The notes under the pieces: model-generated
What the model saw: only the letters and a program-made list of their open reading frames with translations
Told to the model about the DNA's origin: nothing
Databases searched by the model: none
Part shown: positions 49,520-57,652 of the stretch, one piece after another
Numbering within the stretch: position 1 is the stretch's first letter
Layout of the letters: each line of letters starts with the position of its first letter
Assembly (NCBI GenBank): GCA_028281005.1
Contig: JANQKS010000131.1
Coordinates: forward strand, 57,927-121,926
DNA: 64,000 nucleotides
Direction: 5' to 3'
From: Pseudomonadales bacterium
GTDB lineage: Bacteria > Pseudomonadota > Gammaproteobacteria > Pseudomonadales > Azotimanducaceae
Position numbers and translations under genes: made by a program

Positions 49520-49930
49520 CTATGCCTTTGATTCGTCCCAGAATGCCGCCTCGATCTTGTGCCCATCCGGGTCGCGAACAAAACAGCCGTAGTAGGGTGC
49601 CCCATAAAGTGGTCTAGGGCCGGGAGGGCCATCATCTGTGCCGCCGTTGGCCAAAGCAACCTCGTAAAATTCCTTCACCATCTCTTCTGAGTAGGCGAAA
49701 AAAGCAAAGTGCACACCATTCGCGGTTTCCGCCTTGCCGCCATCAAACGGCACCGTATGCACCCAGAACTCCGGGAACATCTTGCCATAGGCTATAGCGC
49801 CTTCATGTTCCAAGAGTCTTTTAGCACCGACGGTAGCCAGTACAGCGTCATAGAAGGGAAGTGATCTCTCTCCGTCAGACACAGCAAGCGACACATGATT
49901 CATGATCGATGGGTTTTCTTGTTCGTTCAC
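49520..49930 (-). CDS. VOC (glyoxalase/bleomycin-resistance) family protein
   Basis: The 136-residue product has the paired beta-alpha-beta-beta-beta fold pattern of the vicinal oxygen chelate family: IMNHVSLAVSDGERSLPFYDAVLATVGAKRL shown by its first His and the FYD segment, NGVHFAFFAYSEEMV, and a final RDPDGHKIEAAFWD with the Glu ligand. It is close to the lactoylglutathione lyase-like group often seen on mobile or accessory DNA. GTG 49930 has AAGGA seven bases upstream and is preferred over ATG 49903. Substrate unknown. The 264 bases before alaS hold a small GGACTG/CAGTCC hairpin and a TATACT hexamer at 50156. Confidence 0.85.
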   Translation of the reverse strand: MNEQENPSIMNHVSLAVSDGERSLPFYDAVLATVGAKRLLEHEGAIAYGKMFPEFWVHTVPFDGGKAETANGVHFAFFAYSEEMVKEFYEVALANGGTDDGPPGPRPLYGAPYYGCFVRDPDGHKIEAAFWDESKA

Positions 49931-50194
49931 TTGGCATTCCTTGTGGTAGATGAAAAGGAGCGTATTTCTGTAGCTGCCGACAGCATATTGTCAGGCGTCT
50001 CTAACATCCTCAGTGTACAGGTGCTGGACGATGAGCAAAGGCCCGTCATTCACGAAAACACCCACGTAGTTAGCAAATGACTAAAGGACTGAAACCAGTC
50101 CCTCTCGGCCATTGAAAGCACATTGGGTCGCTATGCCCGCACCCTCCAATTCCTTTATACTTCGCGCCTTTTTTCAACGCAGTAACCATCAATC

Positions 50195-52807
50195 ATGAAG
50201 ACTGCCGAACTTCGCGAAGCCTATTTACAGTTCTTTGAACGGCACGGGCACAAACGGGTGGCGTCCAGCACGCTGGTGCCCCATGACGATCCGACATTGC
50301 TATTCACCAATGCGGGCATGAACCAGTTTAAGGATCCTCTGCTAGGACGCTCCGATCCTGGCTATAGGCGTGCGACCTCGGCGCAGCGGTGCGTGCGCGC
50401 GGGTGGCAAACACAATGATCTGGAAAACGTGGGGTATACCGCCCGGCATCACACGTTATTCGAGATGATGGGTAACTTCAGCTTTGGCGACTATTTCAAA
50501 GAAGAGACCATCTCTTGGGCTTGGGAGTTTGTCTCTGACGTGTTGAAACTCCCTGCTGAGAAGATTTGGGTCACCGTACACCCCACCGACGATGAATCAC
50601 GTCAGATTTGGCAAGACAAAATTGGCATTCCGCCTGAGCGGGTCATCGACATCGAAGACAATTTCTGGACCATGGGGGACACCGGTCCGTGTGGCCCGTG
50701 CACGGAGCTGTTTTTTGACCATGGGGAAGAAGTGGAAGGTGGTCCGCCGGGGTCCCCCGACGAAGACGGGGACCGTTACATTGAGTTTTGGAATCTGGTG
50801 TTCCCTCAGTTTGATCGTTCAGCCGATGGCGAGCTAACCCCGTTGCCGCAACCGGGTGTCGACACCGGCCTCGGTTTGGAACGCATGGCGGCCATCATGC
50901 AGGGTGTGCACAGCAACTACGAAATTGACCTGTTTCGTAATCTGCTGGCCGCTGCTGGACAGCATGCCGGCATAAACGATGTTGATGCGGCTATCTCGAA
51001 CCCTTCGTTGCGGGTGATTGCCGACCATATTCGCTCCAGCGCTTTTCTCATTGCTGATGGCGTGGTGCCGGGTAATGAAGACCGAGCTTATGTGTTGCGG
51101 CGTATCATCCGTCGCGGTTTACGCCATGGTTATAAGCTTGAGATACGTGAACCGTTTTTTCACAAGTTAGTCGACGTGCTGGCTGAAGAAATGGGTGAAG
51201 CTTATCCGGTGTTGGTTGAACAAAAAGAACACGTCAAACAAGTCCTACGCGCTGAAGAGGAGCGGTTTGGTGAAACGTTGTCTCAAGGGATGGACTTGCT
51301 GAAAAACCACATCGCCGAACTCAACGATGACACCATTCCCGGCGACGTGGTGTTTAAGCTCTACGACACCTATGGCTTCCCCGCGGACCTGACAGCAGAT
51401 GTAGCGCGCGAGCGTGGCTTACAGGTCGACATGCAAGGGTTCGAAACCGCGATGGAAGAACAGCGTTCGCGCGGGCGCGCAGCGGCGAGTTTTTCGGCCA
51501 GTTTGGGGCAACGCATTACGGTCGGTAGCGCGGTATCGTTTACGGGTTATGAACACATCGAAGGTGACGCCGAAGTAGTGGCCCTGTTTGACCTGGAAGG
51601 TGAGGAACAGCAGGAGCTGGCAACCGGACAACAAGGTGTGCTCATTCTCGATGAAACGCCTTTTTATGCCGAATCAGGTGGGCAGGTAGGTGATCGTGGT
51701 GTATTGCAAGCGGCTAGCGCGAGTTTCCGTGTTGACGATACCTTGTTAACAGGGACACAGCATATGCACATCGGCGAGGTGCTGGAAGGGACTTTCTCCG
51801 CACAGACTCGGGTGCATACCGAGGTTGACGCGGCTCGGCGCGATGCCATTCGCAGAAACCACTCGGCCACTCACTTGTTACATGCCGCTTTGAGGCAAGT
51901 GCTTGGAAGCCACGTGCAGCAGAAAGGCTCGTTGGTCAACGACGAAAAGCTGCGCTTCGATTTCTCCCATAATCAACCGGTTACAGGCGACCAGTTGCTT
52001 ACCATTGAAGATATGGTGAATGCCCAAATCCGTCTTAACAGTCCGGTCGAAACGGATCTGATGGGTTACGACGATGCCCTAGCGAAGGGGGCCATGGCCT
52101 TGTTTGGCGAAAAATACGGCGATCAGGTGCGCGTGCTCACCATGGGCGGGGAATACTCGGTTGAACTGTGTGGCGGCACCCATGTGGGCCGCACCGGCGA
52201 TATTGGCTTGATGAAGATCACCGCTGAAATGGGTATCGCGTCCGGCGTGCGTCGCATTGAAGCGGTCACGGGAGAAGGTGCCCTGCGCGAAGTACGTGCC
52301 GCAGAGCAATTGTTGAATGACGTCAGCGCTCTGCTTAAAAGCAGCCAGGCAGATGTGGTCGAGCGTGTACAGAGCGTGTTGGTAGAAAACCGCCGCCTAC
52401 AGAAAGAACTGGACGAGGCGGGCCAACAATTGGCCGCCAGCCAAAGTAGCGATCTTGCAAGCCAAGCGATTGACATCAGCGGCGTCAAGTTCCTCACCAG
52501 CAGCGTGCAAGGGGACAACAAAGCCATGATGCAGACGTTGGATACATTGCGGTCTCAATTGGGTGATGCGGTGATCGTCTTGGCTCAGGTTGACGGTGGC
52601 AAGGTTGGGTTGGTTGTGGGTGTAGGCAAGGACTTAACGGACCGTATCAAGGCGCCGGAGTTGATGCAGGTGATTGGTCCGCTGGTCGGGGCCAAAGGCG
52701 GCGGCCGTCCTGATATGGCTCGTGCCGGCGGCGGCGACAATCCGGATGGATTAGCGCAAGCCTTTAGTGCTGCACAGGATTTTGTGAGCAGCCAGTTGAA
52801 CCCATAA
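50195..52807 (+). CDS. alaS: Alanine-tRNA ligase
   Basis: AlaRS charges tRNA-Ala. The 870-residue protein has the class II core (FTNAGMNQFKDPLLG, RCVRAGGKHNDLENVG, FEMMGNFSFGDYFKEE), the editing domain zinc motif RRNHSATHLLHAAL with CGGTHVGRTG, and a C-terminal DHHA1 domain with GAKGGGRPDMARAGG. A TATACT hexamer lies 34 bases upstream. It resumes the conserved recA-recX-alaS order after the accessory insert. Confidence 0.97.
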   Translation: MKTAELREAYLQFFERHGHKRVASSTLVPHDDPTLLFTNAGMNQFKDPLLGRSDPGYRRATSAQRCVRAGGKHNDLENVGYTARHHTLFEMMGNFSFGDYFKEETISWAWEFVSDVLKLPAEKIWVTVHPTDDESRQIWQDKIGIPPERVIDIEDNFWTMGDTGPCGPCTELFFDHGEEVEGGPPGSPDEDGDRYIEFWNLVFPQFDRSADGELTPLPQPGVDTGLGLERMAAIMQGVHSNYEIDLFRNLLAAAGQHAGINDVDAAISNPSLRVIADHIRSSAFLIADGVVPGNEDRAYVLRRIIRRGLRHGYKLEIREPFFHKLVDVLAEEMGEAYPVLVEQKEHVKQVLRAEEERFGETLSQGMDLLKNHIAELNDDTIPGDVVFKLYDTYGFPADLTADVARERGLQVDMQGFETAMEEQRSRGRAAASFSASLGQRITVGSAVSFTGYEHIEGDAEVVALFDLEGEEQQELATGQQGVLILDETPFYAESGGQVGDRGVLQAASASFRVDDTLLTGTQHMHIGEVLEGTFSAQTRVHTEVDAARRDAIRRNHSATHLLHAALRQVLGSHVQQKGSLVNDEKLRFDFSHNQPVTGDQLLTIEDMVNAQIRLNSPVETDLMGYDDALAKGAMALFGEKYGDQVRVLTMGGEYSVELCGGTHVGRTGDIGLMKITAEMGIASGVRRIEAVTGEGALREVRAAEQLLNDVSALLKSSQADVVERVQSVLVENRRLQKELDEAGQQLAASQSSDLASQAIDISGVKFLTSSVQGDNKAMMQTLDTLRSQLGDAVIVLAQVDGGKVGLVVGVGKDLTDRIKAPELMQVIGPLVGAKGGGRPDMARAGGGDNPDGLAQAFSAAQDFVSSQLNP

Positions 52808-52811
52808 TGCG

Positions 52812-54032
52812 ATGGCACTGATCGTACAAAAATATGGCGGCACCAGCGTCGGCGATCTAGACCGTATCTCCGGGGTGGCGCAACGCGTACAGCGCTATCG
52901 CAGCGAAGGGCACGATGTTGTAGTGGTGGTGTCTGCCATGTCTGGTGAAACCAATCGCTTGGTTGGCATGGGGCAAGAAATAGCGGGCGGCACGCCAGAT
53001 CCACGGGAGATGGATGTGCTAACGTCCTCCGGCGAGCAGGTCACCATTGCTTTATTGAGCATCGCCTTGCAACGCTTAAGGGTCGCCGCGAGATCCCTGC
53101 TTGGTGATCAAGTTGCCATTAGAACAGACTCAGCATTTGGTCGCGCCCGTATCCAAAACATCGATACCGAACGCTTGCGTGGCATTTTGTCTCAAGGTGT
53201 TGTGCCGGTGGTGGCGGGTTTCCAAGGGGTGGATGAAGGTGGCAATGTCACCACGCTGGGGCGTGGTGGTTCGGATACTTCGGCGGTGGCCCTGGCTGCA
53301 GCCTTGTCCGCTGACGAATGTGAGATCTGTACAGACGTAGATGGCGTCTACACCACCGACCCGCGCCTGGTTGAAGCCGCTCGGAGGCTGGATTACATCA
53401 CCTTTGAGGAAATGTTGGAGCTTGCGAGCCTAGGCTCAAAAGTGTTGCATCCGCGATCGGTTGAGTTTGCCGGGCGCTATCGTGTGCCGCTGCGTGTCAT
53501 GTCGACGTTTGAAGATGGCCCCGGCACCCTGATTACCATTGAGAGTGAAAATATGGAGCAACCCTTAGTCTCCGGCATTGCCCACGCAAGGGACGAAGCA
53601 AAAATTACGGTGGCCGGTGTGCCTGATATCCCCGGTATCGCTTCGAAAATCCTCGGACCGGTGGGGAATGCCAACATAGAAGTGGACATGATCGTGCAGA
53701 ACACCGGCGCAGACGGCCTGACTGATTTCACGTTTACCGTCAAACGCCAGGATTACGAGCAGGCATTAGAATTGTTAGAACCTGTCGTACAGGAGATTGG
53801 CGCACGCGAGATCAACGGTGACAACGAAATCGCTAAAGTGTCGATAGTTGGCGTTGGTATGCGCTCACACGCCGGCGTGGCCACCCGCACCTTTGACTGT
53901 TTGGCTTCTGAGAACATCAACATCCAAATGATCTCAACTTCGGAGATAAAAATCTCCGTGGTGGTTGCTGAAAAGTACATGGAGTTGGCAGTCAGAGCCC
54001 TGCACGCGGAGTTTGACCTGCAAGACGCTTAA
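52812..54032 (+). CDS. lysC: Aspartate kinase
   Basis: Aspartate kinase makes aspartyl phosphate, the first step to lysine, threonine, methionine and diaminopimelate. The 406-residue product has VQKYGGTSVGDLDRI, SGEQVTIALLS, GRGGSDTSAVALAAAL, TDVDGVYTTDPRLV and two C-terminal ACT domains (VPDIPGIASKIL, VGVGMRSHAGVATRTF), so it should be allosterically inhibited. It follows alaS by four bases. csrA commonly follows lysC; here tRNA-Ser begins 52 bases later. Confidence 0.96.
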   Translation: MALIVQKYGGTSVGDLDRISGVAQRVQRYRSEGHDVVVVVSAMSGETNRLVGMGQEIAGGTPDPREMDVLTSSGEQVTIALLSIALQRLRVAARSLLGDQVAIRTDSAFGRARIQNIDTERLRGILSQGVVPVVAGFQGVDEGGNVTTLGRGGSDTSAVALAAALSADECEICTDVDGVYTTDPRLVEAARRLDYITFEEMLELASLGSKVLHPRSVEFAGRYRVPLRVMSTFEDGPGTLITIESENMEQPLVSGIAHARDEAKITVAGVPDIPGIASKILGPVGNANIEVDMIVQNTGADGLTDFTFTVKRQDYEQALELLEPVVQEIGAREINGDNEIAKVSIVGVGMRSHAGVATRTFDCLASENINIQMISTSEIKISVVVAEKYMELAVRALHAEFDLQDA

Positions 54033-54084
54033 GCGCACAGACCTATGCGCGCAGATGGTCAGTCGGTTACAATGCGCGCAGTCC

Positions 54085-54173
54085 GGAGAGGTGGCCGAGT
54101 GGTCGAAGGCGCTCCCCTGCTAAGGGAGTATAGGTAACCCCTATCGAGGGTTCGAATCCCTCCCTCTCCGCCA
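54085..54173 (+). tRNA. tRNA-Ser (anticodon GCU)
   Basis: A complete class II cloverleaf: acceptor stem GGAGAGG with CCTCTCC, D arm GTGGCCGAGTGGTCGAAGGC, anticodon loop CTGCTAA inside the CTCCC/GGGAG stem (anticodon GCT), a long variable arm (TATAGGTAACCCCTATC), T arm GGGTTCGAATCCC, discriminator G and an encoded CCA. Position after lysC is standard for gammaproteobacteria. Confidence 0.97.
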
Positions 54174-54211
54174 AACTAAAACGGGTCCTACTTGGCCCGT
54201 TTTAGTTTGGC
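54170..54211 (+). terminator. Perfect inverted repeat overlapping the tRNA-Ser 3' end
   Basis: GCCAAACTAAAACGGG (54170-54185) and CCCGTTTTAGTTTGGC (54196-54211) are perfectly complementary around a ten-base loop. The left arm begins with the tRNA discriminator and CCA. No U-run follows the right arm, but the stem is strong and probably ends alaS-lysC-tRNA transcription. Confidence 0.6.
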
Positions 54212-54300
54212 GGAAAGGTAGATTGGATTGCGAATAATCCCTCTCTCCACCACATGACTACGCCGCCCATCAGCCACCATCGTTCATTCGAATCAGGTCA

Positions 54301-55098
54301 TCATTGAGTCTCAGCGAGAAACGCCTCGACAATCTGTTGGAACTCGTTTGGCTGATCTAAGTTAGGCAAATGCCCCGCATTGTCTATGGTGATGTGACGA
54401 TAGGTCGCTAGCTTGGTTGCCAGAACTTCCGCAGCCGCATGCATATAAGGGATGTCGTTTTCGCCGACGATTGCCAATACGGGCATTTCCAGCTGAGCGA
54501 TTTGATCGATCGCTTCAGTTTCCAAGTTAGCTAAACATGTGCCCAATGCTTTCGCATCATGACGCCTTGCCGTCAGATTCATGTCATAGGCAAGCTGCCG
54601 CATTTCTTGGTTCACATCACTTGTGTTCCTATCGCCGTCGAACCAGATTTGTGTCAGTAGCTCGGTAACCAACTCGATATTGCCTGATTCGTACGCCTCG
54701 TCGACCAATTTAAACTTTGGAGGTGTCGGAAGTTCAATGTCGAGACCAGCAGGGGCGCTACCCACCAAAACCAAGGCTTTGACGATTGAAGGATGTTTAA
54801 CCGCATAGTCTAGCGCGGTGCTGCCACCCATAGAACATCCCACCAGTACCAACGGCTCCTCTAGGTCTAGATGATCCAACAGCCGTTCTAGGTCGCTAAG
54901 ATGTGAGAATTCACCCTCAACGGGTTCACTCTTCCCGAAACCTCTCATGTCATACCGGATAACTTTGAAATGGTTTGAGAAAAATCGGAACTCGTTATTC
55001 CATTGGCGGCTGTCCGCGACACCTGCATGAATGAGTACGATGGGTGGACCGCTACCAGCTACTTCGTAGTGGATCGAGGCGTTATCTATGGCCAGCAC
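54301..55098 (-). CDS. Alpha/beta hydrolase
   Basis: The 265-residue product has a standard alpha/beta-hydrolase fold: oxyanion region PIVLIHAGVADSRQW, YDMRGFGKSEP, nucleophile elbow GCSMGG (Ser89), an acid region AIVGENDIPYM and the catalytic His in DNAGHLPNLDQP. It is closest by eye to the 3-oxoadipate enol-lactonase/esterase-like group, but the substrate cannot be told. GTG 55098 is chosen because AAGGAG lies six bases upstream; a TTG at 55155 would overlap the next gene. It follows the second hydrolase by 34 bases on the same strand. Confidence 0.88.
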   Translation of the reverse strand: MLAIDNASIHYEVAGSGPPIVLIHAGVADSRQWNNEFRFFSNHFKVIRYDMRGFGKSEPVEGEFSHLSDLERLLDHLDLEEPLVLVGCSMGGSTALDYAVKHPSIVKALVLVGSAPAGLDIELPTPPKFKLVDEAYESGNIELVTELLTQIWFDGDRNTSDVNQEMRQLAYDMNLTARRHDAKALGTCLANLETEAIDQIAQLEMPVLAIVGENDIPYMHAAAEVLATKLATYRHITIDNAGHLPNLDQPNEFQQIVEAFLAETQ

Positions 55099-55132
55099 AT
55101 CAGTCTCCTTTTTGAATAGGGTAAGTCCTTCG

Positions 55133-55924
55133 TCAAGGCTGTTCGGCGTAGCCAAGAAACAATCGCAACTCAGACAAAATCCTCTGCGGATCCTCCCTCA
55201 CAACAAAATGCCCGGCACCCTCAACCATCACCAATCTGGCATCAGGCAAACGCTGCAGAAGGTCATTTGCGTTTTCTGGGGTGCCGTTTTTATCCTCATT
55301 GCCGTAGATGAGAAGCGTTGGCAGCTGTGCGGTGCCCCAATAGCTTGGGCTCGGATAGGCTTTTGCATCCCATTGGGCTGTTCGTGGCGGCCGGTACGTC
55401 CACATTAGATCCGTTACCGCTTGAAACGCCTCTGGCTCTCGCTCGGCAAATCCTGCTGCAAACCATAGTTGTTCAAACAACGGTGCCCACGCTTCGCGGT
55501 TGCCTGCTTGGATTGCCTCTCGCGTGCGTCTCATGACGTCGGACATATCCACTGGCGGCAGCTGACCGCCTGTACCTAGTATCACAAGGTGAGAAAGACG
55601 CTCCGGGAAATCTCGAGCAAATACTTGCGCGGCTCTGCCGCCCCAGGCATGGCCAATGACAATGGCACGTTCAATACTGAGGTGGTCGAGCAGCGCTGTG
55701 GCATCCGCTGCGGTATCACCAAGGGTGAATGACCCCTCAAAGCGGGTACGTCCAGCGTTGCGTTGGTCGAAGCGAACAACGCGGCCGAGTTTGGCCAGGT
55801 CCTGGGCAAACGGCCCCCAAAACTCCAGCGGCAGAGTGCCGCCGTTGAACAACAAAAAGTCGTTGTCGCCTTCGCCGATCGTGTCATAGTTCAGCGTAAG
55901 GGAAGATTCAATTTTAAGTTCCAT
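55133..55924 (-). CDS. Alpha/beta hydrolase-fold protein lacking the nucleophile Ser
   Basis: The 263-residue product has the hydrolase fold pattern: FNGGTLPLEFWGPFAQDL, RFDQRNAGRTRFEG, an elbow, IYGNEDKNGTPEN (Asp211) and EGAGHFVVREDP (His239). The elbow reads Gly-His-Ala-Trp-Gly-Gly, so residue 93 is Ala (codon GCC) where Ser, Asp or Cys is expected. The acid and His are kept. It could be a non-hydrolytic member of the fold or a pseudoenzyme that works with the neighbouring intact hydrolase. It is divergent from the SDR genes across 68 bases. Confidence 0.85.
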   Translation of the reverse strand: MELKIESSLTLNYDTIGEGDNDFLLFNGGTLPLEFWGPFAQDLAKLGRVVRFDQRNAGRTRFEGSFTLGDTAADATALLDHLSIERAIVIGHAWGGRAAQVFARDFPERLSHLVILGTGGQLPPVDMSDVMRRTREAIQAGNREAWAPLFEQLWFAAGFAEREPEAFQAVTDLMWTYRPPRTAQWDAKAYPSPSYWGTAQLPTLLIYGNEDKNGTPENANDLLQRLPDARLVMVEGAGHFVVREDPQRILSELRLFLGYAEQP

Positions 55925-55992
55925 GCGAGTTACATTGGCCTGATCAACTTGGAGATGTCCAGTGCTTTTTGACCTGGCGAGCGAGATAGCAA

Positions 55993-56694
55993 ATGTCTGA
56001 GTACGAGTTATATGGGAAAACCATCGTCATCACCGGTGCGGCCAGCGGTCTGGGCAAGGCATGGGTGGAGGGGTTTCTCGCCGATGGCGCGCAGGTGGTT
56101 GGCGCTGACGTGAACGAGCAAGGGCTTGAGGAGATTGCTGCCAAAGGCGCGTTAACGTGTGTGACGGATGTTGCGCGTGAGCATGACGTGGAGAAGATGG
56201 TTGCGTTTACGCTTCAGCAAACCGGTAGCATAGACGTGCTGTTTAACAACGCTGGCTTTGGCACCAATCGGGAGTTTTTGGACATTCCGGAACAGGATTT
56301 TGAACACCATGTTGCGGTGCACTTGTTTGGAACTGTTTACGGGATGCGTTATGCACTGCCGCATATGCAAACCGCCGGCAGGGGTCGAATCATCAATACA
56401 ATCTCGCGCGCCGCAGAGATTTGCGGCCCGCACAACGCGCCATACTCTGCAGCGAAAGCTGCCATTTGGGCGGCGACGCGATCTATTCAACGGGATTTCG
56501 AGGCGCAAGACATCCTTATAAATATGTTGATTCCCGGTCCTACCAATACGGCCATATGGGGGCGCGACATGCCGCAGATGCAATCTGCGGAGGTGACTTA
56601 TCCAACGGCAAAAATGTTGGCGACGCTGCCTGCAGACGGACCGCGTGGCAAAGTGTTTTGGGATCAGCAAGAGTACGAGATGTTTGCGAGGTAG
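55993..56694 (+). CDS. Short-chain dehydrogenase/reductase
   Basis: A classical SDR of 233 residues: cofactor motif VITGAASGLGKA, NNAG at 85-88, and the catalytic Ser138, Tyr151 and Lys155 in NTISRAAEICGPHNAPYSAAK shown by their residues. An acidic residue after the second strand (VVGADVNEQG) suggests NAD(H). The C-terminus is shorter than usual, so the substrate loop is reduced. The next SDR starts eight bases after its stop. Substrate unknown. Confidence 0.9.
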   Translation: MSEYELYGKTIVITGAASGLGKAWVEGFLADGAQVVGADVNEQGLEEIAAKGALTCVTDVAREHDVEKMVAFTLQQTGSIDVLFNNAGFGTNREFLDIPEQDFEHHVAVHLFGTVYGMRYALPHMQTAGRGRIINTISRAAEICGPHNAPYSAAKAAIWAATRSIQRDFEAQDILINMLIPGPTNTAIWGRDMPQMQSAEVTYPTAKMLATLPADGPRGKVFWDQQEYEMFAR

Positions 56695-56702
56695 AGGTAG
56701 GA

Positions 56703-57497
56703 ATGGTGGGCACAAGAAGGCTAGAAGGGCGGACAATTGTTGTGACTGGCGGTGGCAGCGGTATTGGCAAAGGCACCTGTCAACGCCTCGCAGATGAGGG
56801 TGCGCGCGTGGGTGTGCTTGATCGACGTTTGCCTCTGGCGCAGGAGGTGGCTGAACAGATTAAGCAAGGTGGCGGTGAAGCGCTGGCGGTTGAATGTGAT
56901 GTCACCAACGAAACGCAAATGGAAGCCTCTATCAATCAAGTGGCGCAACAATTTGATGGCTTGTACGGCATGGTGGCCAATGCCGGAACATCAGGCGTTG
57001 GATGGATCCACGAAACCAAGCTCGAAGACTGGCAGTTTGTTTTAGACGTTAATCTCACGGGTGCTTTCCTCGCGGCCAAGTATGCCATCCCCCATATGCT
57101 CAAAGGCGGGCGCGGGAGTTATGTTGTCACCGCTTCCATCGCCGGGTCAGTGATTGGGCCCGCCGGTTCAAACGCTTCATATGCGGTTTCTAAGGCGGCG
57201 GTCATGCAGCTTGCCAAGCAGATTGCCGTGGACTACGGACCGCAAGGTATCCGCGCCAACGCAATCCAGCCGTCCGGTGTTGAGGGCAGTAACCTGCGCG
57301 TGCACGCCTCTGAAGATCGTCAATCACAAACCACGCCCGCGGCCAAGCTGCCGCGCGGGCAGCCTTATCAACCGCTGGCCCGGCAAGGGCATCCCTACAG
57401 TGACTACGGCGCGACCATCGCCTTCTTGTTATCGGACGACGCTGATTTCATTACAGGGACCTCCATTTTGGTGGATGGTGGACTTACCGCGACATAG
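56703..57497 (+). CDS. Short-chain dehydrogenase/reductase (full-length)
   Basis: A 264-residue classical SDR: VVTGGGSGIGKGTCQ, ANAG, catalytic Ser145, Tyr160 and Lys164 (YAVSKAAVMQLAK), and the usual C-terminal FLLSDDADFITGTSILVDGG. Asp40 (VGVLDRR) points to NAD(H). ATG 56703 follows a GAGGTAGG ribosome site; the longer open frame upstream lies inside the first SDR and is rejected. Its pairing with another SDR and two hydrolases suggests a small catabolic or detoxifying gene set. Confidence 0.9.
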   Translation: MVGTRRLEGRTIVVTGGGSGIGKGTCQRLADEGARVGVLDRRLPLAQEVAEQIKQGGGEALAVECDVTNETQMEASINQVAQQFDGLYGMVANAGTSGVGWIHETKLEDWQFVLDVNLTGAFLAAKYAIPHMLKGGRGSYVVTASIAGSVIGPAGSNASYAVSKAAVMQLAKQIAVDYGPQGIRANAIQPSGVEGSNLRVHASEDRQSQTTPAAKLPRGQPYQPLARQGHPYSDYGATIAFLLSDDADFITGTSILVDGGLTAT

Positions 57498-57652
57498 GTA
57501 GGTTAGCCTTGGCAGTTGCCGCAAGGGGCTGCGAGTGTTGATGTTTAATGTGGAGTACCTCAGCTTCTTGCGAATAGATATCATTCGCACTAACCTATGG
57601 GCAATTGCGGGTTGAAAGTCGTTTTCCACCCAACCCTGTCTGGAGTAAAAGG

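Noticed and set aside
56421..56702. N-terminal extension of the second SDR back to 56421
   Set aside because: The extra 94 residues lie inside the first SDR in another frame; ATG 56703 with its ribosome site begins the normal SDR N-terminus.
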